From Locusta migratoria (lineage: Eukaryota; Arthropoda; Insecta; Orthoptera; Acrididae), in assembly GCA_026315105.1 (NCBI GenBank), contig CM048750.1, positions 259,337,151-259,401,150 on the forward strand: 64,000 bases of DNA, read 5' to 3'. Below the pieces are notes generated by a model that worked only from the letters and a program-made list of their open reading frames with translations, ran no database searches and was not told the DNA's origin. The position numbers and the translations under genes were made by a program. This document shows positions 1 to 10,108 of the stretch, in pieces (within the stretch, counting starts at the first letter, position 1; the number at the start of each line of letters is the position of its first letter).

Positions 1-725
1 CCCGAAATTTTGTAGGCACAAGGTTTTGCATGCCTTTTTCATAGAATGTTGCCGCCTGTGTATTCAACCATGTGGTAACATGTTCTTTTGTGTCCCAGCC
101 TCGTCGCCGCTTTTGTGTCTCGTTTCCGTCGTAGGTGTCGGTGGCCGAGTGGAATGAGACCGACACAGGAATAAAGATAGCACGCTGGTGCAGGTACGGA
201 GGGGAGCAGCCAGAAACTAGAAACACTAGAGTAAATTAGAACGAGATATATATTGCACAGAATTTATACAATACTTAACTTTTACATAGCTCAGTACTGC
301 AGAATGCTGATACATAGTTGAGCTAGAGGTCTGCTGTACGATAGCAAAGTCTTCACTGGTGCCTATCTGATTCCGAAGTGTTAACTGGTTCCTATCTCAG
401 TCCCAAGTGAACGATGTCGTTCAGTGGTGGCCACGAGCGGAGTTGTAGTAGAGGGCGCTCGTGGCTGACGTCGTAAGAACGCCGCGCCGTGCGTGCATGG
501 CGGCGCGCGGCGAAAGTAGGAGGCGCGCACTTTGGACTTGTGCGACACCACATGTTCTTTCAGCTCATCATCGTTGAGATGATGTGCACCAAGGACAGAT
601 TTTAGGTGTAAGAAGAGGATTACTGTCAAAAGATTTTTTTCCACGATAATGCCTGACCCCTCACACCGATGTGACCAAACAATTCTTACGGAAATTTCAA
701 TGGGATCTGTGTGATCATCCTCCAT
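1..725 (-). pseudogene. mariner transposase 3' half, minus strand, split by insertion
   Basis: Reading the minus strand leftward from 725, the translation includes LHLKSVLGAHHLNDDELKEH. After the insertion at 89-550 it resumes at about 88-1 with TTWLNTQ, FYEKGMQNLV. This matches the C-terminal end of mariner transposases, downstream of the third catalytic aspartate. A second copy in the opposite orientation starts at 731, so the two form a long inverted repeat. The copy runs off the window edge, and no catalytic triad is present. It is a dead fragment; I see no promoter or host gene nearby. Confidence 0.65.
89..550. mobile_element. 462-bp insertion with 10-bp target duplication
   Basis: The direct repeat CATGTTCTTT occurs at 79-88 and 551-560, exactly where the minus-strand mariner reading is interrupted. 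The insert begins TGTGTCCC and ends GCGACACCA, so the outermost bases are TG...CA with a weak inverted repeat (TGTGTC / GACACCA). It has no coding capacity. A solo LTR is possible from the TG...CA ends, but 10 bp is long for an LTR-element duplication. A non-autonomous DNA transposon with 9-11 bp duplications (Mutator-like) is the alternative. The duplication is seen; the class is inference. Confidence 0.5.
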
Positions 726-730
726 ACAGC

Positions 731-1029
731 TCGGACCTCTCTCCTAGCTACTTTCATCTCTTCTTACACCTAAAACCTGCCCTTGGTGGTCAACACTTCA
801 ACGATAATAAAGAGCTGTTACCACATGGTTGAATACACAGTCGACAACCTTCTGTGAAGGATGCAGGCAAAATCTTGTGGCACGCTATGAGAAGTGCCTA
901 CAAAATTTCGGCAGTTATGTGGAAAAGTAGTTTATGAGTTGTAGAATTTTGTGCAATAAAAATTTCTTCTGTTTCTGTGTACAATTTCATTTTATTACCA
1001 AACGGAACTTACTTTCTGGACGCGCCTCA
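731..1029 (+). pseudogene. mariner transposase C-terminus with right terminus
   Basis: The plus-strand translation reads SDLSPSYFHLFLHLKPALGG, then after further residues KILWHAMRSAYKI, YVEK-like and stop. This is the standard mariner C-terminal region just after the catalytic PSD motif. The sequence ends with the terminus ACTTACTTTCTGGACGCGCC followed by TCA and TA at 1030-1031, as expected for a mariner right TIR and TA duplication. The 5' two thirds are absent. It pairs with the minus-strand copy to its left. Confidence 0.7.
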
Positions 1030-1745
1030 TATTCCAACTGTGCTCACGTACACTGTTCACCTTTTACGACTCGCAGCACCACAGTAGTTACTCAGACAGT
1101 TTAATGCAGCTCCGATTCTTCATACATTATCTCTCGCCCACGTCATTTTTAGTGCCCTTCAGTAATACCACTTGCAACCAATTATCGTATATTCCAGTTC
1201 ATCCGTGTCACCAGTCGTTCGGAAAAGAGTGCCGATAATTCCTTGCTGAATCCATAAAATTATTGCTATCTTCATTTGTCGCAGAGTTAATAGATTTGTG
1301 GCTATCTTTATGCGAGTGTGCCGCTGAGTGTTTTGTCGTAAAAGCTGGAGGCGCTCTGGCAGCATTACCGTGCAGAAACGCCTCGTCTGCCCTGCGCTGC
1401 ATTCGCGAGCTGTGTTTACGACTGCCGGGCGCTCGATAAGCTTATCGCGCCAACACGCAGCTTTTGAAACGCCCAGGGCCTGCCATTCATTGCCCAGTCG
1501 CAAGTCGTAGCGCGTGGACCTTTATCAACAGCTGAAGTCTTGCCAGATGAGCGAGGGGCTCAAGTTCCCGCTCTTTTTGCTGGTCTCGTGTGCTTACTGA
1601 ACATTAATATAATAATGATTTCGTGTGGCTCATTTGCTTGGTGCAAGTCTCAATTGGACGCCACTTCGGCGACTTGCGTGTCGCTAACCTACCCCACTTA
1701 TAGTAATACTTGGCAAATTTCCTGACAGTAAAGAATATGACAAGG
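1030..1745. other. no recognisable feature
   Basis: Short overlapping ORFs exist on both strands, but none has a recognisable motif or gene structure. I see no tRNA, TIR or tandem repeat here. Confidence 0.5.
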
Positions 1746-2757
1746 TGCATTGGACATTGTGCAAGACTGGTGCAGAAAACAGGATCTGTGGGTTAGTCCT
1801 AAGAAGACTACTGTTGTACCATTCACAAGGAAACATATCCAACACTCAAGTTGGAATCTAAAGCTTTTCAATGAAGCACTACCTGTGAAGGGGACAGTGA
1901 AATATCTAGGGGTTACCCTAGATCAGAAACTGACATGGACCCCTCACATTAGGAATATTTGCTCCAAGGCAAAAGGTACTTTAGTAAGTACCAGGAGAGC
2001 TTGTGGCAAAAATTGGGGCCTGAGCCCCAAGGGTATGCACTGAATATACACCACAGTGATTAGACCCAGGATCACCTATGGGGCTGTCGTGTGGTGGAAG
2101 AAGGTAGAACAGCAGGTTGCTGCTAAGGAGCTTGGTAAGGTGCAGAGACTAGCCTGCTTAGGCATAACAGGCGGAATTAGCAACACACCAACTGCTGGGA
2201 TGGAAACCATGCTGGATATACTCCCATTACACCTTTGGGCCAAGATGGAGGCGGCAGCTGGTGCCTATAGACTCAAAACTGGTAACAACTGGAACTCTTT
2301 GGGATATCCAGAGTCACACACTAAAACAGCGAGTGAGGTAAATATAGCAAAGGTTGGGGAAATGCCAGCCGACTATATTATAACCCCATACTGCTTCAAC
2401 AAGCCTTTCAATATAACAATTGGAAGTAGGGAGCAGTGGGAGAAAATAGTTCGACACCGTACGGGGGATATTGTCTGGTTCACTGACGGGTCTAAATCAG
2501 ACCAAGGCGTTGGGGCCGGGGTATATGGGGTGCAGCCAAGACTGGAGGGCGTTATCTCTCTAGGAAAACTGGCCTCAGTATTCCAGGCCGAAAACACTGC
2601 CATCAGGGCATGTGTGGAGGAGAATTTGCGTAGGTGCTACGAAGATCGTAGCATCTATATCTATTCAGACAGCCAGGCAGCCCTGAGATCACTGGCAGCT
2701 CCCGCAACAAGGTCTAAAATTGTTGCAGAATGTTGCTATTCAATATTTGTACACTGA
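1746..2757 (+). pseudogene. LINE reverse transcriptase end plus RNase H, truncated
   Basis: A jockey/I-superfamily non-LTR retrotransposon ORF2 remnant, 5'- and 3'-truncated. The RT C-terminal part shows WVSPKKTTVVPF and VKYLGVTLDQKLTWTPHI. A single in-frame TGA at 2041 breaks it where family members usually have Trp (the context MH-stop-IYTTVIRPRITYG suggests TGG to TGA). The frame then stays open to 2757. RNase H follows: FTDGSKSDQGVGAGVYG (first Asp), FQAENTAIRA (Glu) and IYSDSQAALRSL (second Asp). The last His/Asp part is missing because a SINE abuts at 2758. One stop in about 1 kb means moderate age. Confidence 0.85.
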
Positions 2758-2944
2758 TGTTCAAATGTTTGTAAATCTATCGGACCAAACTGCGAGGTCA
2801 TAAGTCCGTAGCTTAGAAACTACTTAAACGTACGTAACCTAAGGACAACAAACACCTAAGCCCCAGGAAACACTAACCTCCACGGCGAGCAACCGTGCGC
2901 TCCGCAGCGAGACGCTTTAGACTGCTCGGCTACTCCACCGCTGC
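2758..2944 (-). repeat. tRNA-derived SINE, minus
   Basis: On the minus strand the head reads GCGGTGGAGTAGCCGAGCAG, a tRNA-like A-box region. A degraded B box and a tail ending ACAAACATTTGAACA follow. It lies directly against the truncated RNase H reading on its left and a different LINE on its right. Confidence 0.75.
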
Positions 2945-2945
2945 A

Positions 2946-3575
2946 GAAGTATTAGATTAGGTATGAAATAATAAAGGTGGTAGACGAGTTTTGTTACTTG
3001 GGCAGTAAAATGGTCGCAGTACAGAGGATTAATACATAGTTGCAATGGGAAGAAAAGCATTTTTGAAAAAGAGAAATGTGACAATCTGAAATATTAATTT
3101 AATTGTAAGGAAGTCCTATCTTAAGGCATTTGTGTGGAGTGTTGCCTTGTATGGGAGCGAAACATGGACGATAAACAGTGCGGGCAGATAGAGAATTGGG
3201 GCTTTTGAAATGTGGTGCTACAGAAGAATGCCGAAGATTAGGTGGGTAGATCGCGTAGCTAATGAGGAGGTACTGAACAGAATTAGGGAGAAAAGGAATT
3301 TCTAGCATACCTTGACTAAAAGAACGGTCGATTGGTAGGACACATTCTTAGACATCAAGGAATTGTGAATTTAGCGTTAGAGGGAAGTGTGTGGGGTAAA
3401 AACCGCAGAGGAAGACCAAGAGATGGATACAGTAAGCAGATTCAACAGATGTAGGTTGCCGCTCTTATGTGGAGATTAAGAGGCTTGCTCAGGATAGGAT
3501 ATTGTGGAGAGCTGCATCAAACCCGTCTCCGGACTGAAGACCACCACCACCACCACCACCACCACCACAACCAAA
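2946..3575 (+). pseudogene. RTE-like LINE 3' end with (ACC)n tail
   Basis: C-terminal end of an endonuclease-type non-LTR polymerase. Pieces in shifting frames read KVVDEFCYLGSKM, YGSETWTINS, AFEMWCYRRMPKIRWVDRVA, VGHILRHQGIVNLALEG and GRPRDGYSKQI, then a stop and an (ACC)9-like tail at 3543-3570. Several frameshifts and stops are present. The same family recurs at 9472-9955 (-), 28844-29262 (+) and 60717-62090 (-). Clade assignment (RTE or a relative) is inferred from the SETWTI / FEMWCYRRM motifs. The active-site RT motifs are not in this copy. Confidence 0.8.
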
Positions 3576-3972
3576 CGATCTTAAACTATCAGCTCCGCCA
3601 CTCGAGCACCTGATTGGTCGGTCAGATATCGTCAGAAAGAGTCTAAAGTGCCACTAACGCCTCAAACGGTTTCAGATCGTCAACAGAGCCACAGGTTAGC
3701 GTATGCGCATGCGCGGTGGCACAAGGCACCTGCAGTGCCCCGCTAGCCGCGGTGGAAGCCGTGTGGCAGTAGCGGGCACTGTTCAAGGTCGGCGGCGTGC
3801 CAGAGCCGGCACCTGCGAGAGCGGCACGCGTGGGCGGCAGCGGAAGGGGAAGGGGAGGGGGAGGGGGGAGGGGGAAGGGCCGCACTTGGCCGGCCAAGCG
3901 CGCCTCCCCACCCACCACACACTTCTCTCCGTGCCGCACCCTTCGCCCTGCTACTGTAGCTCCTCTCAAGAG
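3576..3972. other. GC-rich unique stretch with polypurine tract
   Basis: Contains a (G)nA-rich run at 3841-3880 (GGGGAAGGGGAGGGGGAGG) within GC-rich DNA. Open frames in both directions are a composition effect. No gene is supported. Confidence 0.5.
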
Positions 3973-4426
3973 TAGGGATGGGAAAAACCGACCGGTTAAA
4001 ACCGATACCTGTATTTTAGTTTTGAATCACCGGTTTTTTAGTTATTGACAAGAACCGGGTAAAAAACCGGTACGACTACTTCGTGTAGTAGTGGCTCAAA
4101 ATGTGTTTTTTGGAAATAGTTTTTAAAAATTAAAAATAGTAGACCCTAATATTTAGGGCTATTCCTAAAATTTCCGCTGCTGTGAAATATTAGGTCATGG
4201 CAGTAACTAAGAAAAGCGATCAGTGATAATTGCAGTCAGAAACGCGCAACAAACGCGTGGCATAAGAACTTAAGAACTGGTGCAGCTATTGAGGCATCGT
4301 TGCACCTGTTGCCGTGTGGCGTGGCCTATTAGACGACGCGCGTGCACCGGCAGTGTACAAGACTTGCCTCCGTCTGGTCATGCGGCAGTTCCTTGCTGTC
4401 GTCGCCAGACTTCGGTTGTGTCTTGC

Positions 4427-4513
4427 ATGGCACCACACCGAGTGTGGAAGTCCTTCACGAAGTACGGTAGCAGTGAGGTACAATGCTCCATTTGCTTAGG
4501 AGCTGTGTCATAA
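4427..4513 (+). pseudogene. truncated BED-finger exon of hAT copy 1
   Basis: The reading frame from ATG 4427 gives the aromatic N-terminal part of a BED finger (VWKSFTKYG) and the first Cys pair (CSIC). It then ends after an internal deletion that removed the His ligands. An upstream in-frame ATG (4280) gives a 49-residue basic, Cys-rich extension conserved in all three copies. Whether that is translated or 5' leader is unknown. Confidence 0.7.
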
Positions 4514-4713
4514 GGAGAACGCAAACAAAACGTTTCTTGTAAGAGAAGGTAAATTCGATTCATACGCCTATTATGTGATATACTATAAGCCTGGAATAGT
4601 AACTTTTAATGTATTATCATATTGTTATGCTAACAAGCTTTATTAAAGTGATTCCTTGAAAGCGAGCTGCTTTTTTAATAACCAATATGGGTTTAGTTAA
4701 CATTGATCATGTG

Positions 4714-4928
4714 GTGCCTCATGAGGTAGACGTCTGGTCTGAGGCTCCATGTTACGGACTGCGCGGCTGCTCCAGACGGAGGTTCGACTCCTACATCCTC
4801 CCTCGGTCATGGGTGTATATGTTGTTCTTAGCGTAAGTTGAAATTAGATTAAGTAGTTTGTAAGTCTAGGAACCCATGATCTAAGCAGTTAGGTCTCATA
4901 AGAACTCGCACCCATTTGAACATTCTTT
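4714..4928 (+). repeat. SINE nested in hAT copy 1
   Basis: A tRNA-like head (GAGGTAGACGTCTGGTCTGA, then a GGAGGTTCGACTCC B box) and the tail ending CACCCATTTGAACATTCTTT. It is at the same position in all three hAT copies, so it inserted before the family amplified. The clean flanking duplication is seen in copy 3. Confidence 0.8.
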
Positions 4929-5390
4929 AAACTAGGAAAGCTGTGTACCACATGATCAATTTGCGTAAATTTACACTGAGAACTATCATACTCTTAGTCG
5001 GAACTGTGACTTTACTTTTCGAAATACTTCTGCAGCACTGACTGAAGTTCATTTACTGACTAACTTATGTATATATTGTGTATATAACGAGATATTCCTA
5101 TGTGCTGGCTCACAAGTCCAACTTACGGAGTGGTTGGCTCAATATTCGCAACTGCCGGATGGAAATATTAGGCCAGTAAATCTGTATGCTTCATATATCG
5201 TCTTCTATGGATTCCTAGCTAGGCTTACACTCATTAAGGCGTAGTATTGGGAGGGGATCTTGCAAAATTTTGAAATACTAGTGATTTGTCGAATAACGTA
5301 CATTTACCTAAATGTTAACTAAATGTCGTACTTTCCGTTTAGGCCGAAACTAGAATAACCGAAAATTCGATTACGGTTTCTGTTTCCGTT

Positions 5391-5582
5391 TTCGCGCATC
5401 TCATTGTTTATGACGTCATATATCGTGAACTATATATCGTAGGTGATTCTTACACTTACGGCGACCGTCCTCATGGACTGAAGCTTCCGCGTACAAAATT
5501 TCATAAAGATTGGAACAAAACTGTAGATTTGTATACAACACGTACAAACATACGGATACTCTGCTTTATATATTAGATAGTA
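5391..5582 (+). repeat. RTE-3'-tail-like dispersed repeat (family X) fragment
   Basis: Starts TTCGCGCATCTCATTGTTTA and ends CTTTATATATTAGATA. It is closely similar to 27655-27837, the end of a longer copy of the same repeat. The phrasing (ATTTCATAAAGATTGGAAC..., terminal TTAGAT) is like 3' untranslated tails of insect RTE LINEs. That link is by resemblance only. Confidence 0.55.
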
Positions 5583-6116
5583 ATTTATACGAAAACTGCA
5601 CAAATTTTTGTTTATTCGCTATTTTCTATATTCTAAAGCCGGTTGTTAATGATGGTTTCAATAAAAAAAACTAAAGTTCAATTTTTTACAGTATTGGCTT
5701 CACTATTACGCGACAACGGTAGTCTTTATAGATTGTAAAGCGCTACGACACTTTTTGGAAAATCATCTCCTTAGCTACAAATGGCTTCCCAAGCAGCTAC
5801 CGTATTGAACCATCGTTTTACGTGGCGACACGGTTTTCAGCTCGTCTACGAACAAAAACAAAAACTGTTAACACGTGGAATTAAAGACACCAAAATGTTT
5901 TATTCGAAAACGGAAAGATATACGCCAAAGTGAGACCAGGACGCTACTACCCGAGTTGCTCCGACAGATGCTGCAAGTTACTGAATTATTTGCAAGTACA
6001 AATAAGTACAAAACTGCAAAGCCGATTTTCTCGAGAAATTTTGAGAGTTGCGTCGAATGGCTTTGGCTGACTTATTTAAGTTCTGAACTTCAAGTACAAT
6101 AAATATCAAGAAATTC
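5583..6116. other. no recognisable feature
   Basis: AT-rich. A 75-codon open frame at 5875 has no recognisable motif and I do not call it a gene. Confidence 0.5.
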
Positions 6117-6320
6117 TAACATCCGTTACCCATGTGGTCTCCTTGTAAGGCGCCTTGCCGCGAAGTGCGTGGCCTTTCCCCGTCGGAGGTTCCAGCACTC
6201 CCTCGGGCGCGCGTGCGCGTTTTCTTAGCGTAGGTTACAGCAGTAGGTATGTTTCGGGACCGATGACCACAACAGTTACGTTCCCTGGTTATACAAACAT
6301 TTGAACACTCCAGAAAGGCC
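6117..6320 (+). repeat. diverged tRNA-derived SINE
   Basis: Order and spacing match the local SINE type: a head with GCGAAGTGCGTGGCC and GTCGGAGGTTCCAGCACTCC (B-box region), GCGTAGGTTACAGCAG, GGACCGATGACC, and a tail ATACAAACATTTGAACACT. Confidence 0.55.
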
Positions 6321-6377
6321 TTTATCTCTAGGGCCAAATTGGTCTCATGTTTGTTTTTGTTTGTATTGCCTCGCTGT

Positions 6378-6575
6378 TAAAAAAAAAATGTTCAAATGTC
6401 TATGGGACTTAACTACGGGGTCATCAGTCCCTAAACTTACAAACTACTTATGAACTACTTACGAACTAGGACGGCACAAATATCCATGCCCGAGGGGGGA
6501 TTCGAACCCCCGACCGTAGTGACCGTGCAGACCGTGACTGGAGCGCCTCAGTCTCCTCGGCCACCGCGGCCGGCG
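6378..6575 (-). repeat. tRNA-derived SINE with 10-bp target duplication
   Basis: The minus strand begins GCCGGCCGCGGTGGCCGAGG with the B box GGGGGTTCGAATCCCC, and ends ACATTTGAACATTTTTTTTT. A perfect duplication GCCTCGCTGT lies at 6368-6377 and 6576-6585. It is little diverged, so the insertion is recent. Confidence 0.9.
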
Positions 6576-6662
6576 GCCTCGCTGTCACAGTTATGACTGT
6601 CACATACACTTAGTTCTATATTTAATGTTTATCTATTGAATATGGATTACACTACATAAATT

Positions 6663-6790
6663 ACACGCTTCCAATTAACTAGTATTCCCTCAAAGCTACT
6701 GAAGTCTATGGGAGAGCCAGCCATGACTAAACTATTTCACCTGGTGTGTAAGAAGTATGAGACAGTCGAAATACCCTCAGACTTCAGGAA
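6663..6790 (+). pseudogene. RTE-like RT fragment
   Basis: Translation MGEPAMTKLFHLVCKKYETV then EIPSDFRKN. It matches the region just before RT motif 1 of the RTE-like family, seen again on the minus strand near 62000 (EPVIKKLYHLVCKMYETREI). Only about 40 residues remain. Confidence 0.65.
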
Positions 6791-7912
6791 AAATATTTCT
6801 TCACAATATTTGTCGGTATCACGAATCACATTTACGCTCGAGAAAGTCATTATAATCAGGTTTTGTATTGTAGGGCACCACACAACCAAACACTTTTCGC
6901 CACAAGAAAAATTATCTTCGTAAAAGCAAAATGTGACATGTGTGTGGACTTTAACAGCCATCTGATGAACTGAAAGGTTCGAAACCGGTAACGGCGCTAT
7001 TTAGTTAATAGAGTCTAAAGTGGTTGGTTGCTGTCTATCATAAGAATCACCCTGTATAACTGAATTTCTTTTGTCTGTCGATTATTCTTCATCCAAATTG
7101 TTTCCTCCTTACTTCGAAACGCCCAATACAATAATTTAGCTTGATAGCACATCTGTACTTTCCATTAGAGTAGTCGTAGGAAAACTAACCTCACTAAGTA
7201 CACCCAGATGAAAGTCTTTGGTATGCAACAGCACTCGGTTTCCTTTTTCTCCGCTGCGCTGGCTTGCTAGTGGGGAGTTGCGTCGCTGGGTACCATCGTG
7301 GGCGCAAGTCCGTTATACGCTCGCCAACGTAACCTTGGCTTCCGCTCCGCACACAGTCCTCAATGGAAAGCTTCGTCTCAACTAACTACTTGTTACATGT
7401 GAGGCTATTAAGCGCTTCCGGGGCATTACTGATCCACTGTGGGTGTAGTGGAAGAAAATTTCGTATTATGATCAAAGTGTCAGGAAACAACATAGGCGTC
7501 AACAAGCCCCGTATTACACTATCAAATTATGCCCTTTCTACAAGAGATTACCCATGATGCACCGGTCACGCCGTCCGCGTACGTGTAGACGAGTCCACTT
7601 GCACAAGATACTAGTAGACGGAATAGGATGGATCCTATTCTCACGCGTATGGAAGTGCTTCGCGCATGCGCAGACGACCGATTGAGGAACCCAGCTGACA
7701 AACGAAGCCAAGTCGGGAAGTGGAGAATATGTGTACTTGTCTCCTGCTCGGAGGAACGTAGTTTTTCGAGTAGGTCGTAAATATTTTAGGAGATACTATA
7801 GAGGAATTGCATTAAAAATATAATTGTGTACAATTTTTATCGAATACAGAAATATAGCAATTAATATGAAATCCAAACAAACGTAGAGCAAATGTAAATC
7901 AAGAAATTTTCA
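6791..7912. other. no gene; possible PLE-like tail near 6950
   Basis: At 6956-7000 the phrase CATCTGATGAACTGAAAGGTTCGAAACC resembles the ends of Penelope terminal repeats, but only over a short span. The remainder is unique-looking with no coding signal. Confidence 0.35.
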
Positions 7913-8113
7913 CTGATTTATCCATCGGTTCTTGGTAGTACATCATCACACTTACTTAAAAGTAGAATTTTATGTATGTTCTACACGTTCATTTCCTCTC
8001 AGTTACCCGGTTTTCGGCTTACTACGACATTCAGACTATAAACTACGTCGAAAACCGGTTATTTAAATAAAAGTCAATATGGTGATCTACCAAGAACCGA
8101 CGAAAGAGTCAGT
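7913..8113. repeat. short foldback element
   Basis: The outer arms pair: TCGGTTCTTGGTAG at 7925-7938 and its complement CTACCAAGAACCGA at 8087-8100. An inner hairpin pairs CCCGGTTTTCGGC near 8007 with CGAAAACCGGTT near 8049. The total is about 200 bp, with no clear target duplication. It is likely a MITE-like foldback. Confidence 0.45.
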
Positions 8114-9471
8114 CAATATCTAAATCAGTTTGTTATATATACCAAGCGCTGTATCTCTGTACCCAATAAAAATTGGAAACAAGTTAAAGTTTCATTTAAC
8201 TGCAAATCGTCTTTATTACCATCTTCTAAAATATTTGCTATTTGTCCTGAAACATGCTGTTAACAGATGAAATATTTGTTTTTGGTAAGCATTATTTGAA
8301 GCTTACCAAAGTGAAAGGTCTATGTATAGACAACTGAGCTTGTTCATCATACACATAGGCGCCTCAAACCGCAGGGGCTGGAAGTATGTAATCGCATTTT
8401 ATAATGAAGTTAACACATGTGAGCGACGTAGTTACGCATGAACTGCACGAAAACAAATAGTTTCACAGTGGCAGTCTAAAAACTGTTTTAATCCTCACAA
8501 CATTTCATACAGTTTCGAAAAGTTATGTTATCACGGCAATCTAGTTAACAAACGTCGTAGACCCTTGGATCAGACGACTCAGCAAATGCGTACCGTTTGA
8601 ACGCTTCTTTGTAGTTCGACGGTCTATCGCAAGGGGCGCTGCAGCTGATGACTTCCTTGTGCGTGTTGCACGTCTCGTATGGAAAGGGCTTTATTGGATA
8701 AAGAATTGGACGAAAAACTTGGATGAAATGTTGTTCCTATTTTTGAAAAAGATATTGGTTGAAACGCTAGAGGGATTATACACCATCATCCAGTATTTTG
8801 TCAAAGTTGCTTCAAAATGATAGTGTTAAGGTCGGCTGTTGTTTACACTACAGTTGCCTTGTGTGTGCATTTAGAAGAGGGGTAAGGAAAGGAAACTTAC
8901 TTGAATGAAACCTTAGGTATCACGGCGACATAAGTGTTCAATAAAATTTGTTACGGGAACGGAAAGGGTTTCTTTTTTATGTCGTCGACAGTACAGCCGG
9001 ACCGTAATTCACTGCTAATTGTTTTGTAGCTCTCCATACTTAATTTGCTATAAACAAAAGGCTGACGCAAACAGTGTATAGAAATAATATTGTAAGTTGA
9101 TAAAGCAAGTTTCATTAAATAATGTTTTAAATGGAAAATGTTAGCACTGACAATGAGGAAAATCTAAGTTATTTATGACATTATTAGCAATGAAAGGGGG
9201 GGGGGGGACATGAGTTTGTATGTGGACCCACATATTTTCGCTTGCAAACAGATGTCTGCTTTGGCCGTAAATAAGATTTAGGGGTGTTACTTCAATTCCG
9301 ATAGTATATTAATACGGATTGTAACTCATATCACCGCAGGGTATTGGGCTAAGCGAATTGACTTGACGGAAATTGTTAATTGATCCTGTCGCGTGTTATA
9401 CAACGCCCCATCTGATTTATACATTTTGTTGTTACAGCTGTAGTGGCAAGGAGGCTGCACTACAGCGCTAC
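8114..9471. other. no recognisable feature; G11 run at 9197
   Basis: A unique AT-rich sequence with a homopolymer of about 11 G at 9197-9207. No coding, TIR or tRNA signal is visible. Confidence 0.5.
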
Positions 9472-9955
9472 GTTGTTGTTGTTTTGTTGTTTTTATCCGC
9501 AGACTTGTTTGATGCAGCTCTCCACGCTAACCTGTCATGTGCGAGTCTCTTCATCTGAGAATACTTTCGGCAACCTTCATCCCTTTGAATCTGCTTACTG
9601 TATTCGTCCCTCGGTTTCCCTCTACGATTTTTACCCCACGCACTTCCTTCTAATGCTAACTTGACAATTCATTGATGTCTCAGAATGTGTCCAACCAATC
9701 TATCCCTTCTCTTAGTCAGCATATGCCAGAAACTCCTTTTCTCCCCGATTCGGTTAAGCACCTCATTAGTTACGTGATCTACCCATCTAATTTTCATCAT
9801 TCGTCTGTGGCACCACATTTCCAAAGCTTCTAGCATCTTTTTGTCTGAATTCATTGTCCACGCTTCACTTCCATACAGTTAAGCTAACATTGGATGTCAA
9901 CAAGTTTCGCTTCTTCAGAAACGCTTTTCTCCCCATCAGAGCTGTCGTATTTCTC
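9472..9955 (-). pseudogene. RTE-like LINE 3' end, minus
   Basis: The minus strand reads NSDKKMLEALEMWCHRRMMK, IRWVDHVTNEVLNRIGEKRS, FWHMLTKRRDRLVGHILRHQ. It continues in other frames to the end and an (AAC)n tail, seen on plus as GTTGTTGTTGTTTTGTTG at 9472-9490. The RT active site is missing. It is the same family as 2946 and 60717. Confidence 0.8.
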
Positions 9956-9974
9956 ACTGCAGGAAAGAGAAGAC

Positions 9975-10105
9975 AATGGTTTCTTTGATCAAATCTAAGC
10001 TGAGGCCTTAGATTTGATGAAATATTGGACGACATTCCCACCACACTACTTCCACTATATCTTTGACAATTCTTTGTCCAATAATTTTATAGCGTAATAC
10101 CGGCC
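9975..10105. repeat. older MITE remnant abutting the 10109 element
   Basis: Its right end (ATCTTTGACAATTCTTTGTC ... GTAATACCGGCC, finishing at 10105) is a diverged version of the right TIR of the neighbouring MITE. Internal TTTGATCAAATCTA motifs are also shared. Its left end is not identifiable. Confidence 0.5.
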
Positions 10106-10108
10106 TAA

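Larger units (their letters stand above)
3973..5390 (+). mobile_element. non-autonomous hAT element, copy 1 (3' truncated)
   Basis: Begins TAGGGATGGGAAAAACCGAC and matches copies at 33433 and 46770 over most of its length, including the ACCGG-rich subterminal region. The right end is lost: near 5390 it switches into an RTE-tail-like repeat (TTCGCGCATCTC...). The BED exon starts with ATG at 4427 and reads MAPHRVWKSFTKYGSSEVQC, then SICLGAVS and a stop, because the second half of the finger is deleted. A 29-bp segment at 4929-4957 is inverted relative to the other copies. Confidence 0.8.

Noticed and set aside
3643..3975. Overlapping Gly/Arg-rich and Pro-rich frames
   Set aside because: They arise from the G-rich polypurine tract at 3841-3880 read on both strands.
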